The position numbers and the translations under genes are program-made. This document shows positions 27,129 through 38,500 of a stretch of 64,000 nt of DNA, one piece after another. The notes beneath the pieces were generated by a model. That model was not told the origin of the DNA, did no database searches, and saw only the letters and a program-made list of their open reading frames with translations. Origin of the DNA: CAMLDH01 sp966250375 (GTDB taxonomy: Bacteria; Pseudomonadota; Gammaproteobacteria; Burkholderiales; Burkholderiaceae_D); NCBI GenBank assembly GCA_966250375.1, contig CBINHE010000010.1:1-64000 (forward strand), in the 5' to 3' direction. Positions within the stretch are counted from its first letter, which is position 1. Each line of letters begins with the position of its first letter.

Positions 27129-27317
27129 GGCGATTGCATGAAGGAAAAGCCTTGTCCACGAAAAGCACGAAAGACACGAACAAATAAAAAAAGAGAAATT
27201 ATCCGCAATAAATAGAATGGATAGCAAAGCCATTGCGATCGATTTTTTTCGTGCTTTTCGTGTGTTTCGTGGACGATATGAAGTAGCTCAGCCGATATAT
27301 TGCTTCATGCAATCGCC
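27129..27317. repeat. Nested inverted-repeat element
   Basis: Outer perfect 15-bp inverted repeat ggcgattgcatgaag / cttcatgcaatcgcc (27129-27143, 27303-27317). Inside it lies a second, imperfect 27-bp pair (27154-27180, 27248-27274) built from ttcgtg/cacgaa words around gtccacgaaaagcacgaa. No coding frame. Probably a small non-autonomous element or a strong structured RNA end for the upstream kinase gene. Confidence 0.6.
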
Positions 27318-27428
27318 TTGGTGCCATGGGCTCGTCAAGGGTATCGGCAAGGGCTGAACTAGTGCCGGAGTGTTGCGTCTAATCTTCAGTTGCAAGACAG
27401 TAGGTTTCGCTCTTTCCTAGCGCCTTCA

Positions 27429-27765
27429 GTACCCGTCCCCCTGTCAAAAGAAGTCGATGGATTTTTTCGGCTGGCAAGGAAGGTAGCAAGAGTGTCGTGG
27501 TGCATGTAAAGCAGGAAATTCGTGGAGCGCTGCATCACGCCAGCGCAGCAATAATATCTTCTTGCAAGAGGATACGCGCTTTGCAAGGGAGAGGAGAAGT
27601 CATAGCAAACTATGGCGACAACGAACAACGGTGAAACTGAGAATTCGTGTGGCATGTCGTATGCCATTGTGATGGTAGTACCTTGCAAGCCGACACTCTT
27701 GAAAGCAAGGCAGTCAGGCCGAAAAAGACGCCATTTACTTGTGGAAAATTTGCCGAATGCGTTAC
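27429..27765. mobile_element. Degenerate MITE2 copy with nested repeat R1
   Basis: The left part gtcgatggattttttcgg and right part ccatttacttgtggaaaatttgcc match, with changes, the two ends of the intact MITE2 at 62371-62528. Between them lies a copy of R1 (27506-27590). The element therefore consists of an older MITE2 interrupted by a later repeat. Confidence 0.6.
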
Positions 27766-27854
27766 CAGTCGCAGTGCGTGCAGGAGCGTGTACCGGCGGC
27801 GCGCCCGACGATCATCCTCGATACCTCGCATACTGTGGCAGCAAGCAAGCGTTC

Positions 27855-29147
27855 ATGAACATTAAAAGATTGCTCCCTTACGTCGCTGCATTCTTGAGCA
27901 CGATCGTAGTGACGCTCGTCTTTCTGCCGCTGCGTGGCGTCATTGGGGATAAGCCGGGGATCGTGGGCTTTGCTGAAATCATCATGGTCGTTTTGATCGC
28001 TTCGAAGTGGGGAACACGGTCTGCGCTGACCGCGTCGATTGCTAATGCACTGTCATGGAACTATTTATTTCTAAAACCCCATGACTCATTCTCCATCATC
28101 ACTCTCGAAGACGGCATGCTTTTTCTCACATTCCTCATCACGTCAATCATCGTGGGACAACTCTCGGCACGCGCCAAGCGTCGCGCCGAGGACTCGGAAA
28201 TAAGAAAGAATGAAATCGCACGACTTTACGCCGACTTGCAGCAAGAAAACAACGAGCGTAAAAGCGCAGAAATTGCGTTGCGCAAATCGCAAGAAGAACT
28301 GGAGATGCGTGTACAGCAACGCACCAGTGAATTGAAGAATAGTAATCAGCAGCTCGAATCGGAAGTCATCGAAAGAAAGCGGGCCGAAGCTGTGCTGGAG
28401 GAGCGCTCGCAAGATCTGGCGCGTTCCAACGCTGAACTGGAACGATTCGCCTATGTCGCATCACACGATCTGCAAGAACCGTTGCGCATGATCGGAAGTT
28501 ACTTGCAGCTTATCGCATCGCGCTACCAGGACAAACTCGACGCCGATGCGAATCAATTCATCGAATTTGCGGTGGACGGCGCCAAACGGATGCGAATGTT
28601 GATCAGCGATTTGCTGAACTATTCTCGGATTGGCACTTGCGCCGAACCATTCGCTCCGGTCGATTGCGCAGCAGTGCTCAAGACAGTGCTGCACAGCCTG
28701 CAGGTGAAGATTCAGGAAAGCGCTGCGCAGATTAGCTATGACCCCTTGCCCAGCGTGATCGGGGATGCCACGCAACTGGCGCAATTGTTCCAGAATCTGA
28801 TCGACAACGCGATCAAATTCCAGCGCGGCCAGGCGCCGGCCATTCACATCGGCGTCGAAGAAAAAAACGGTTACTGGCAGTTTTCAGTGCAAGACAATGG
28901 CATCGGTATCGATCCGCAATATTTCGATCGTCTCTTTATTTTGTTTCAGCGTTTGCATGGCCGCGCTGCCTACCCTGGCACCGGCATGGGTTTGGCGATC
29001 TGCAAAAAAATTATCGAGCGCCACGGCGGGACTATTTGGATCAAGTCGCAAGCCGGGAGCGGCTCGACTTTTTTCTTTACCATTCCGCAACAAGGAGTGC
29101 TTATTTTATGGACGGACCAACATCCACTGCCCCTATCGAAATCCTGA
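27855..29147 (+). CDS. KdpD-like (DUF4118) membrane histidine kinase
   Basis: 430 residues. Four closely spaced transmembrane helices (residues about 5-110) form a DUF4118-type sensor module without a large periplasmic loop. A coiled coil follows (110-190), then HisKA with H204 in ASHDLQEPLRM and a HATPase domain with DNAIKFQR and GTGMGLAICKKIIE. The SHDLQEP dimerisation helix is typical of phytochrome-type kinases whose partners are Rcp1-like single-domain regulators, exactly what follows with a 40-bp overlap. A longer in-frame start at 27612 would read through MITE2/R1 sequence and is rejected; the ribosome site is weak in either case. Confidence 0.88.
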   Translation: MNIKRLLPYVAAFLSTIVVTLVFLPLRGVIGDKPGIVGFAEIIMVVLIASKWGTRSALTASIANALSWNYLFLKPHDSFSIITLEDGMLFLTFLITSIIVGQLSARAKRRAEDSEIRKNEIARLYADLQQENNERKSAEIALRKSQEELEMRVQQRTSELKNSNQQLESEVIERKRAEAVLEERSQDLARSNAELERFAYVASHDLQEPLRMIGSYLQLIASRYQDKLDADANQFIEFAVDGAKRMRMLISDLLNYSRIGTCAEPFAPVDCAAVLKTVLHSLQVKIQESAAQISYDPLPSVIGDATQLAQLFQNLIDNAIKFQRGQAPAIHIGVEEKNGYWQFSVQDNGIGIDPQYFDRLFILFQRLHGRAAYPGTGMGLAICKKIIERHGGTIWIKSQAGSGSTFFFTIPQQGVLILWTDQHPLPLSKS

Positions 29148-29554
29148 TGGTGGAAGACAACCCGGGTGATGTGCGGCTGGCCCAGGAAGCGTTAAAAGGA
29201 GGCAAGGTATGGAACAACCTGCATGTCGTCGAAGATGGCGTGGCAGCGCTCGATTTTTTATATCGCAGAGAACCGTACAGTCAGGCGCCCCGTCCCGATA
29301 TGATCCTGCTGGATTTGAATCTGCCCAGGAAAGACGGCCGCGAAGTGCTGGCCGCCATCAAGGCAGATAGAAAATTGCAATCCATCCCGGTCATCGTGCT
29401 GACCAGCTCGCAAGCGGAGGAAGATATCTTGCGCGCCTACCACCTCTCTGCCAACTGCTACATCACCAAACCGGTGGACTTCGGCCAGTTCATCAAGATT
29501 GTCAGAACCATCGAAGAATTCTGGCTCATGATTGTGGCATTGCCTCCAAAGTGA
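29108..29554 (+). CDS. Rcp1-like single-domain response regulator
   Basis: 148 residues. Receiver domain with EDNPGD near the start, phospho-acceptor D69 in MILLDLNLPRKDG, TSS for the switch Thr and ITKPVDFGQF with the conserved Lys. The insertion-rich pattern VVEDGVAALDFLYRREPY is specific to the Rcp1 group, which dimerises and works with phytochrome-like kinases. It overlaps the preceding histidine kinase gene by 40 bp and has an aaggag site, so kinase and regulator are made together. No output domain; the downstream target is unknown, perhaps the hybrid kinase that follows. Confidence 0.88.
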   Translation: MDGPTSTAPIEILMVEDNPGDVRLAQEALKGGKVWNNLHVVEDGVAALDFLYRREPYSQAPRPDMILLDLNLPRKDGREVLAAIKADRKLQSIPVIVLTSSQAEEDILRAYHLSANCYITKPVDFGQFIKIVRTIEEFWLMIVALPPK

Positions 29555-29648
29555 TTCGATCAGAAATGGGGCCGAAAAACAAAACCACCGTCATTGCCGC
29601 GCAAGCGGGGACGACGAGTTCATGAATGTCGCATAATTTTTATTGATC

Positions 29649-31946
29649 ATGGGTCCATCAATCAAAGTACTGCTCATCGAAGACAACGCCGGCGATGCCC
29701 ACTTGATTGAGACATTGCTGTCTCAGACCAGGGAATTGGCGTTCGAGCTGGAGTGGGTTGACAACCTGACTGCCGGCGTGGAACGGCTAATGGCTTGCAA
29801 GGTGGATGTTGTCCTGCTCGACCTTGGTTTGCCGGAGAGCGTGGGAATCGATACGCTGCATCGCTTGCTCGCACACATGCAGACAGTGCCGACGGTGGTG
29901 GTGTTAAGCGGACTGAACGATGAAACCATCGCCCTTCAAGCGGTCCAGTTTGGCGCACAGGATTACCTGGTCAAAGGACATGTGGACAGTGCTTTGCTGG
30001 TCCGCTCGATCCGTTACGCGATCGAACGAGGTCAGGCGAAAGAGGCATTGCAGAAGATCCATGCCGAGCTTGAAGAACGGGTCCAGCAACGAACGATGGC
30101 GTTGACCCATGCGATCGATGCGCTGCATGCGGAAATCGCCGAGCGCAAGCGTGCAGATGAAAAATTCAAATGGGTGCTGGAATCCGCACCTGATGCAATG
30201 GTGATTGCAAACAGTGAAGGGAAGATCCGGATTGTTAATTCGCAAACCGAGAAACTGTTTGGCTATGAACGCAATGAGCTCTATGTACAAACCATCGAGA
30301 TGCTCATGCCGCAACGATTTCGGGAACGGCATGTCAGTCATCGCGCATCCTATTTTTCGAATGCAAAAGCGCGCACGATGGGGATGGACCTGGACCTGTA
30401 TGGCTTGCGCAAAGATGGCAGCGAATTCCCTGTGAGTATCAGCTTGAGTCCGCTCGATACGGAAGAAGGCCGCTTGATCATTGCGGCGATTCGCGATGTC
30501 AGCGAGCGCAAGCAAGCCGAAACCGAACGCGCTGCGCGCAAGAGCGCCGAAGAAGCCAACGCCGCCAAGAGTACTTTCCTGGCTAACATGAGCCATGAGT
30601 TGCGTTCGCCCTTGAATACCCTGCTCGGCTTTGCCCGCCTCATGGAACGCCAGCAGACGTTGCCGCGCGAAACAAGAGAAGACTTGGCTATCATCTTGCG
30701 CAGCGGCGAACACTTGCACACGCTCATCAATCAGGTGCTCGACCTGTCCAAGATCGAATCGGAACGATTAATGCTCGACACCGTGAATTTCGACCTTGAG
30801 CGCCTGCTGGATGAGTTGGAAGACATGTTTGCTTTCAAGGCCGCGAGCAAAGGTCTGCAGTTGAGCATCAAATGCAATCCGGATGTTTCACAATATATTA
30901 GAACCGACCAGATCAAGCTGCGCCAAGTGTTGATCAACCTGCTCGATAATGCGCTGAAATTTACGGAGCAAGGCAAGGTTACGCTGCAAGTCAGCCAACT
31001 CGCAGCATCCGATGGTCGATTGGTTTTTACGGTGCTCGATACCGGTATTGGCATTGCCCAGGAAGAATTGAGTAGCCTGTTCAACGCTTTCGTTCAAGCC
31101 CAAGGCGGTCGGAAAATGCGTGAAGGAACCGGGTTGGGGCTGGCCATCAGCCGCAGCTTCGTGCGCTTGATGGGTGGCGAGATGCGCATCGACAGTCAGC
31201 TCGGGCAAGGGACGACTGTCAGCTTCGACCTCCCGCTGCAGGCAGTCGACGCGGAGACGATGGCTGATGCGAACAACCAGATGCAGCGCATGGTCGTGGC
31301 GCTGGCGCCCGGTCAGCCGCGCTATCGCATCCTGGTCGTTGACGATCGCCGCGAAGCCCGCCAGTTGCTGGTGCGCCTGCTGACCCCGCTCGGCTTCGAC
31401 GTGCGCGAAGCGGCCAACGGCCAGGAAGCAGTCGATAGCTGGAACGCCTGGCAGCCGCATCTGATCTGGATGGACATGCGCATGCCGGTGCTGGACGGGC
31501 GCGCCGCCACGCGCCTTATCAAGGCCAGCCCCAATGGGCAATCCACCACGATCATCGCGTTGACTGCCAGCAGCTTCGAGGAAGAGCGCGCCGACATCCT
31601 GACGGCGGGATGCGATGATTTACTGCGCAAGCCGTTCCAGGAAGCCGACTTGTTTGCGTTGATGCAGAAACATTTGGGCGTGCGCTTTGTTTACCAAGAT
31701 GACCCTGCTGCCGCGCCCCCTTCCTCGGTGCCGGTGGATGTCGCCGCCCTGGCGGCGCTGCCTGCGGCATTGCGCAGTACGCTGGAACAGGCTTTGATCC
31801 AACTCGATACGGTGACGGTGACGAATGCGATTGGCGCGGTGCCGGACGTGCCTCTGGCACATGCATTGGAAATGATGGCCAATGAATTTCAATACAACCG
31901 GATGCTGCACTTGATCCAGGACGTCGATCGGAAAGAGCAAACATGA
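29649..31946 (+). CDS. REC-PAS-HK-REC hybrid histidine kinase
   Basis: 765 residues. N-terminal receiver with D58 in VVLLDLGLPES; coiled coil; PAS (about 170-295); HisKA with H316 in NMSHELRSPLNTLLG; HATPase with GTGLGLAISRSFVRLMGGEM; C-terminal receiver with D609 in WMDMRMPVLDG; helical tail. From the HisKA onward it is a close paralogue of the two trifunctional kinases, and its last 200 residues are almost identical to the 2073-residue protein. It follows the KdpD-like kinase and Rcp1-like regulator by 94 bp and could be their phosphorelay partner. The start is ATG at 29649. Its TGA overlaps an atga, a relic of a lost next gene. Confidence 0.88.
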   Translation: MGPSIKVLLIEDNAGDAHLIETLLSQTRELAFELEWVDNLTAGVERLMACKVDVVLLDLGLPESVGIDTLHRLLAHMQTVPTVVVLSGLNDETIALQAVQFGAQDYLVKGHVDSALLVRSIRYAIERGQAKEALQKIHAELEERVQQRTMALTHAIDALHAEIAERKRADEKFKWVLESAPDAMVIANSEGKIRIVNSQTEKLFGYERNELYVQTIEMLMPQRFRERHVSHRASYFSNAKARTMGMDLDLYGLRKDGSEFPVSISLSPLDTEEGRLIIAAIRDVSERKQAETERAARKSAEEANAAKSTFLANMSHELRSPLNTLLGFARLMERQQTLPRETREDLAIILRSGEHLHTLINQVLDLSKIESERLMLDTVNFDLERLLDELEDMFAFKAASKGLQLSIKCNPDVSQYIRTDQIKLRQVLINLLDNALKFTEQGKVTLQVSQLAASDGRLVFTVLDTGIGIAQEELSSLFNAFVQAQGGRKMREGTGLGLAISRSFVRLMGGEMRIDSQLGQGTTVSFDLPLQAVDAETMADANNQMQRMVVALAPGQPRYRILVVDDRREARQLLVRLLTPLGFDVREAANGQEAVDSWNAWQPHLIWMDMRMPVLDGRAATRLIKASPNGQSTTIIALTASSFEEERADILTAGCDDLLRKPFQEADLFALMQKHLGVRFVYQDDPAAAPPSSVPVDVAALAALPAALRSTLEQALIQLDTVTVTNAIGAVPDVPLAHALEMMANEFQYNRMLHLIQDVDRKEQT

Positions 31947-31970
31947 ACGTGTTGACCGCCATTGCGCAAG
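31943..31970 (+). pseudogene. Vestigial start of a REC-GGDEF-EAL gene
   Basis: After the overlapping atga, the bases atgaacgtgttgaccgccat match the first codons of the REC-GGDEF-EAL gene at 38721 apart from a 3-bp gap, then homology stops. So this copy of the kinase locus once had, or was copied together with, the start of that downstream gene. Confidence 0.6.
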
Positions 31971-32035
31971 GCAATCGGCATGGAGAGCAGAGACAGTCAT
32001 TATCCTGCGCAAATCTGGCGCGGATCGAAGTTGCG

Positions 32036-32201
32036 CTTAGGATCGTGTACGAAATAACTTCCCGATTTGGACGCGGCAGAGGGGATGCAGTGCAAGGCGT
32101 CCCGAGTGCCGTGTAGCGAGCTATACAAACGAGGGGCAACGCTGCAATGCGCCCATCTGCCGCGAGACACATCGGGAAGTTATTTCGTGCACGTTCCTTA
32201 G
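32036..32201. mobile_element. MITE1 copy without nested repeat
   Basis: Inverted ends aggatcgtgtacgaaataac and aggaacgtgcacgaaataac match the termini of 7696-7876. The interior includes gtagcgagctatac and gcaacgctgcaatgcgccc. It lacks the R1 insert found in the other copy and so shows the simpler form. Lies in the 556-bp gap between the hybrid kinase and the second trifunctional kinase; the rest of that gap shows no gene. Confidence 0.75.
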
Positions 32202-32502
32202 CATGCTTCATGGGTTGCCGTGCCTGTAACCAGCGAGTGAACTTATATTCTGAACCGTGACTCTAATTTCCATTCCCGATTATATTTCTCGCAGATACAT
32301 ACTTACTCACTATTCCTGCATGCCAATTCCAAAGCGCCTGACCTAGAAGGTGTTCAGCTTGGTGGCAATTTTCAAGCGCAATGTCCTTTGTTATCCCGCT
32401 GCCACACCGAGGTGGGGTATGTAGAGCACTGTTGGGAGAAGCCGGTTGTGATCTTAAAAAGGCACATCAAGAAAAAGTACATCAACACTGGCAAACACAG
32501 CT

Positions 32503-35500
32503 ATGGTTGCACGTTATCAAGTACTTGACCACATCGGCACGACAGCAGGTTCTCATCTTTATCGCGCGCGACGTTTGGAAGACGATACGCCGGTCATTTT
32601 GAAGCAGTTCGATTCTGACAATGTCAGTACCGGGCATCTTGCTCGTTTCAGAGGCGAATACCTGCTGCTCCAATCACTTGATATCGTGGGGATTGCGAAA
32701 CCGACAGCCCTGATTAATGAACACGGGTGCTTGGCGATGGTCTTGGACAACTTCGCAGGCGAGTCGCTCGAATCCGTTCTTGATCGTGGCTTGCGCATGG
32801 ATCTTTCGACCTGCCTGAACATCGCCAGCCGATTGGCACATGTCTTGGCGGACATGCATGCGACCCAAGTCATTCACCAGGATATCCGGCCTGCCAACCT
32901 TCTGGTCGAGTTGGAAAGTCATCAAGTTTTCCTGGCCGATTTCAGCATCGCCACCCTTCAGGATCAGACTTTTTCGTCCAATGGACTGACCGCACGCTCG
33001 TGCGACTTGGCCTATATATCGCCCGAGCAAACCGGGCGCATGAATCGCGTGGTCGATTACCGTACCGATTTCTATTCCTTCGGCATCACGCTTTACCGGA
33101 TGCTGACTGGCCAGTTGCCGTTTTCCGCGGACGATCCCTTGGAATGGACGCATTGCCATATTGCGCGCATCCCGCGGCCACCGCGCGAAGTCGCGCCTGA
33201 GGTGCCGCAGTCGGTATCGGACATCGCGATGAAATTGTTGGCCAAGTTGCCGGAAGATCGATACCAGAGCATGCGCGGCGTGCAGCTCGATCTCGATCGG
33301 TGTCTGGCGCAATGGCAATCGTGCGGGAGCATCGCCCCGTTCCCACTGGGGGCGGAGGATTTTTCGGAGCGCTTTCAAATCCCGCACAAGCTCTATGGGC
33401 GCGAGCAGGAAATAGCGACGCTGCTGGCCACATTCGATCGCATGGCAGCCAGCGGTCAAGCGGCGCTGGTAACGGTCTCTGGCTACTCGGGAATCGGCAA
33501 GTCGGCCCTGGTCGGTGAATTGCATCGACCGATCGTGGAAAAGCGGGGCTACTTCATCTCCGGTAAATTTGACCAGTACCAGCTCGACATTCCCTACGCC
33601 ACCATGACGCAGGCGTTTCGCGAACTGGTGCAACAGCTGCTGGCCGAAAGCGAGGCGAGCATCATCGGCTGGCGGCAGCAGATTCAGGAAGCGGTTGGCG
33701 CCAACGGCCAGCTCATCGTCGATATCCTGCCTCAGCTCGAACTCATCATCGGCAAACAAGCGCCAGTGCCGGTGCTACCGTCGACCGAGGCGCAGCATCG
33801 GTTCCGCATGGTATTCCGACAGTTCATCGCCGTGTTCACCAAGAAAGAGCATCCGCTGACCCTGTTTCTTGATGACTTGCAGTGGATCGACGCCGCCAGC
33901 CTGACACTGATCGAACATCTGCTCACGCACGCGGATACCCGCTACCTGCTGCTGATCGCGGCCTATCGCGACAATGAAGTGAGCATGACGCATCCGCTGA
34001 TGGCCAGCCTCGATGCGATCCGTCACAGTGACGCATTAGTCAATGAGATCAAGCTCGCGCCGCTGTCGGTTGCGCAGTTGAACCAATTGGTGGCCAACAC
34101 ACTGCATGTAGAAGCAGCATTGTGCGAACCGCTTACGCGCCTTGTATTTGAAAGAACCGAAGGCAATCCATTTTTCTTTACCCAATTCCTCGATTCGCTC
34201 CACAAGGAGGGTTTGTTGCAATGGGCTGCGCAAGAACGGGGATGGCAGTGGGATCTGGACAAGATCAAGGCCAAGGATTTTGCCGACAACGTGGTCGATC
34301 TCATGGTGGAAAAGTTGCGGCGGCTGCCGGTACAAGCGCAGGAAGCGTTGCAACTGGCTGCTTGCCTTGGCAACAAATTTGATCTACGCAGTCTGGCGCT
34401 GGTTGGCCGAAATTCCGAAGTCGATGTCGGGCAGAACCTGCTGGCCGCGGTTCGAGAAGGCTTGATCATACGTACCGACGGCAGTTGCAAATTCCTGCAC
34501 GACCGCATCCAGCAGGCAGCTTATTCGCTGACTCCGCAAGAGCAGCACAGCGAGTTCCATCTGCGCATCGGCCGCGCGCTCATGGCGAGCATGACTGCCA
34601 ACGAGATGAGCAAGCATATTTTCGATATGACGAACCAGCTTAACTTGGGCGCGGCGCTGCTGGTCGATCGGTTAGAGAAGATAGAGGTGGCGCGGCTCAA
34701 CCTGCATGCCGGACGCAAGGCCAAGGCATCGGCGGCCTATGCCTCAGCCTGCAGGTATCTCGCGGCCGGCATGGCCTTGCTGGAGGAAAACGATTGGGAA
34801 AGCCATTACCAACTGACATTCGAGCTGTGGCTTGAACGGGCGAACTGCGAGTTCTTGGCCAGCAATTTCGACACCGCCATGCAGTTTATCGCAGTGCTCC
34901 TGCAAAAAGGCGTGTCGAAAACAGACCAGGCGGCAGCCTATCGCCTGAAGATCGATATGCACGTCGTGAAATCGGAGAACACGCAGGCCGTGGCCAGCGC
35001 GCTCGAATGCCTGCGACTGTTCGGCATCGACATGTCGCCGCACCCGAGCTGGAAGCAAGTAGAGGCCGAGTACGAGACGGTCTGGCGAGCCCTCAAGGGA
35101 CGCACGATCGAGAGCCTGATCGATCTGCCGCCGATGGCCGATCCCGAGATGCGGACCACTGTGGATGTGCTTTCGGTTCTTCACCCCGCCGCCTTTTATA
35201 CCGACATCAATCTGCCCTACTTGCTTCTGTGCCGCATCGTCAACCTGAGTCTGCAGCATGGGACGACCGGCGCTTCTGCGCATGGCTACGCCTTTTTCGG
35301 AATGCATCTTGGCCCGATCTTTCACCGCTATAGCGAGGGCTATCGGTTCGGGAAACTTGCGTGCGAGATGGTCGAGAAACACGATTTCTTCGTCTATCGG
35401 GCCAAGGTCTATGTTGCGATGCAAATGACTGTCCTCTGGACGCAACCGATTGCCACCGCACTCGATTTCATCCAGAAGGCTTTCCGTAGCGCGATCGAGA

Positions 35501-38500
35501 CGGGCGATCTCTTCACGGCTTGCTACAGCTGGATCCATACCCTCACCGACCTTCTCCTCCGAGGCACGCCCCTCGACGCGGTGTGGCACGAGTCGGAGCA
35601 AGGTTTGCGCTTCGTCCAGAAAGTTAAATTCCGCGACGTCGCGGACGCCATCGTGAGCTATCAACGCTTGATCGCGAACATGCAGGGCCGGACTGCGACC
35701 TTCTCGAGCTTCAGTGACGCGCAGTTCGATGAAGCACTCTTCGAGGCGCAACTGACCGGGGATCGGATGACCAGTTTGTTCTGTCGGTACTGGGTCCTCA
35801 AACTGCAGGCGCGGTTCCTGTCGGGCGACTACATGGCGGCCTTTGCCGCCGCCCAAAAGGCGAAAGCATTGCTGTGGGGCCTGGCCGGCCGAATCCCCTT
35901 GCTGAACTACTTCTACTACACCGCCCTCACGCTGGCGGCGCTTCATGAGAAAGCGGCTCCCGACGAGCAGCGTGAATGGCGCAAAGTGCTGGCGGCGCAC
36001 CAGGGACAGCTGCGCGAATGGGCGGAAAACTACCCCCCTACTTTCTACGACAAGTTCGCCTTGGTATCGGCTGAAATTGCGCGCCTGGAGGGAGACGATC
36101 TTGCGGCCATGCACCGGTACGAGCAAGCCATTCAATCAGCTCACGAAAACGGGTTCGTCCAGAACGAGGCAATCGCGCACGAACTTACCGCAGGATTTTA
36201 TCTGGCACGCGGCTTTCCGACCGCCGGCCGCGCCCATCTGGAACAGGCCCGCAGCTGTTATGCGCGCTGGGGTGCAGAGGGCAAAGTCAAGCAGCTCGAC
36301 GAACGCCATCCGCAGCTGCGCGCGCAAACGGTGCGCGCTGCCGCCACACCGCTCGATAACGTGACTAACGTGACTCAGCTGGATCTGCTAGCAGTCGCCA
36401 AAGCCTCGCAGGCGATCTCCGGCCAGATCGTTCTGAACGAGCTGGTCGACACGCTCATGCGCATCGTGCTCGAAAACGCCGGTGCGCAGACCGGCTGTTT
36501 GCTCTTGGTCCGAAACGAAAAACTGGACCTTGCCGCCGATGCCGGCGTCAACCAGCAGACGGTGCAGGTGCGCTTGCACTTCGGGCAGGCTCAAGCGCAT
36601 ACCCCCTTGCCCACATCAATTCTCAATTATGTCCGGCGCAGCCGGGAGCCGGTGCTGCTGATGGATGCCACCGAACCGCACCCGTTTTCGACAGACCCTT
36701 ATTTTTTGCAACGACGCCACAAGTCCGTGCTGTGCCTGCCGATTCTTCGGCAATCTGCGCTGATCGGCTTGCTTTACCTGGAAAACAACCTTGCCACCCA
36801 TGCCTTCACCCCGAGCCGGGTAAAAGTACTGGAACTGCTGGCCAGCCAAGCTGCCATCTCGCTCGAAAACGCCCAGCTCTATACCGATTTGCAGCAAGAA
36901 AATATCGAGCGAAAGCGCGCAGAGGAAGCGCTGCGGGAACGGGAAGCACGCATCCGGCATCTGGTCGAATCCAACATCATCGGTATCCTTTTTTTTGATT
37001 TGCAGGGCGGCGTCAGCGAGGCCAACGACGCTTTCTTGTCCATGATCGGGTATCGTCGCGAGGATCTGCTGGCCGGAAAAATACAGTGGATCCATCTCAC
37101 CCCAGCGGCATACCGCGCGCTCGATGAGCAAAAAGCGGCGGAAGTGCGCAGCACCGGCGCGTGCACCCCGTACGAAAAGGAATTTATCCGCAGAGACGGC
37201 AGCCGTATCCCGGTGCTGATCGGCTCTGCACTCTTCGAAGGCTCGCAAGAGCAAGGCGTGGCCTTCGTGCTCGACCTGACCGAACGCAGGCAAGCCGAAG
37301 CCGAACGCGTTGCCCGCAAGAACGCCGACACGGCCAACGCTGCCAAGAGCACGTTCCTGGCCAACATGAGCCATGAACTGCGTTCACCCTTGAATACCCT
37401 GCTCGGCTTTGCCCACCTCATGGAACGCCAGCCGGCGCTGCCGCACGAGGCCAAGGAAGACTTGGCCATCATCTTGCGCAGCGGCGAGCACTTGCGCATG
37501 CTCATCAACCAGGTGCTCGACTTGGCCAGGATCGAAGCTGGCCGCACAGTTCTCAATGAAGCCGGTTTCGACCTCCATGCGATGCTGGAGGAGCTGGAAG
37601 AAATGTTCGCTTTCAAAGCGCAGGATCAGGATCTGACGCTGCGCTTCGAGCAAGACAACGTGCCGCATTTTGTACGCAGCGATCCGCTCAAGCTGCGGCA
37701 AGTGCTCATCAACCTGCTCGGCAACGCGCTGAAATTCACCCGGCAAGGCGGCGTGACGGTGCACATTGCCCACCTGGCTGCGCCAGCCGGCGCGCGCTTG
37801 GGTTTTGCGGTAACGGACACCGGCCCGGGGATTGCCGCCGAAGAATTGCAGGACATTTTCACTCCCTTCATGCAAACCAGTGCTGGAAGGCAAGCTCAGG
37901 AAGGAACCGGATTGGGCCTGTCCATCAGCCGCAGCTTCGTACGCTTGATGGGCGGTGAGATGCGCATCGACAGTCAGCTCGGGAAAGGAACGAGCATCAG
38001 CTTCGACCTCCCGCTGCAGGTAGTGGATGCACAAGCGGTAGCCGCACCGGCCGAGCGGGCGACGCGCCGGGTCGTGGCGCTGGCGCCCGGCCAGTCGCGC
38101 TATCGCATCCTGGTCGTTGACGATCGCTGCGAAGCCCGCCAGTTGCTGGTGCGCCTGCTGACCCCGCTCGGCTTCGACGTGCGCGAAGCGGCCAACGGCC
38201 AGGAAGCAGTCGATAGCTGGAACGCCTGGCAGCCGCATCTGATCTGGATGGACATGCGCATGCCGGTGCTGGATGGGCGCGCCGCCACGCGCCTTATCAA
38301 GGCCAGCCCCAATGGGCAAGCCACCACGATCATCGCGTTGACTGCCAGCAGCTTCGAGGAAGAGCGCTCAAACATCCTGGCGGCGGGATGCGATGATTTT
38401 CTGCGCAAGCCGTTCCAGGAAGCCGACTTGTTTGCGCTGATGCAGAAACATTTGGGCGTGCGCTTTGTCTATCAGGACGACCCTGCCGCTGTCCCCTCTT

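Noticed and set aside
27612..27854. Extended N-terminus for the KdpD-like kinase
   Set aside because: The extra 81 codons read through MITE2/R1 repeat sequence and have no homology; ATG 27855 begins the membrane module.
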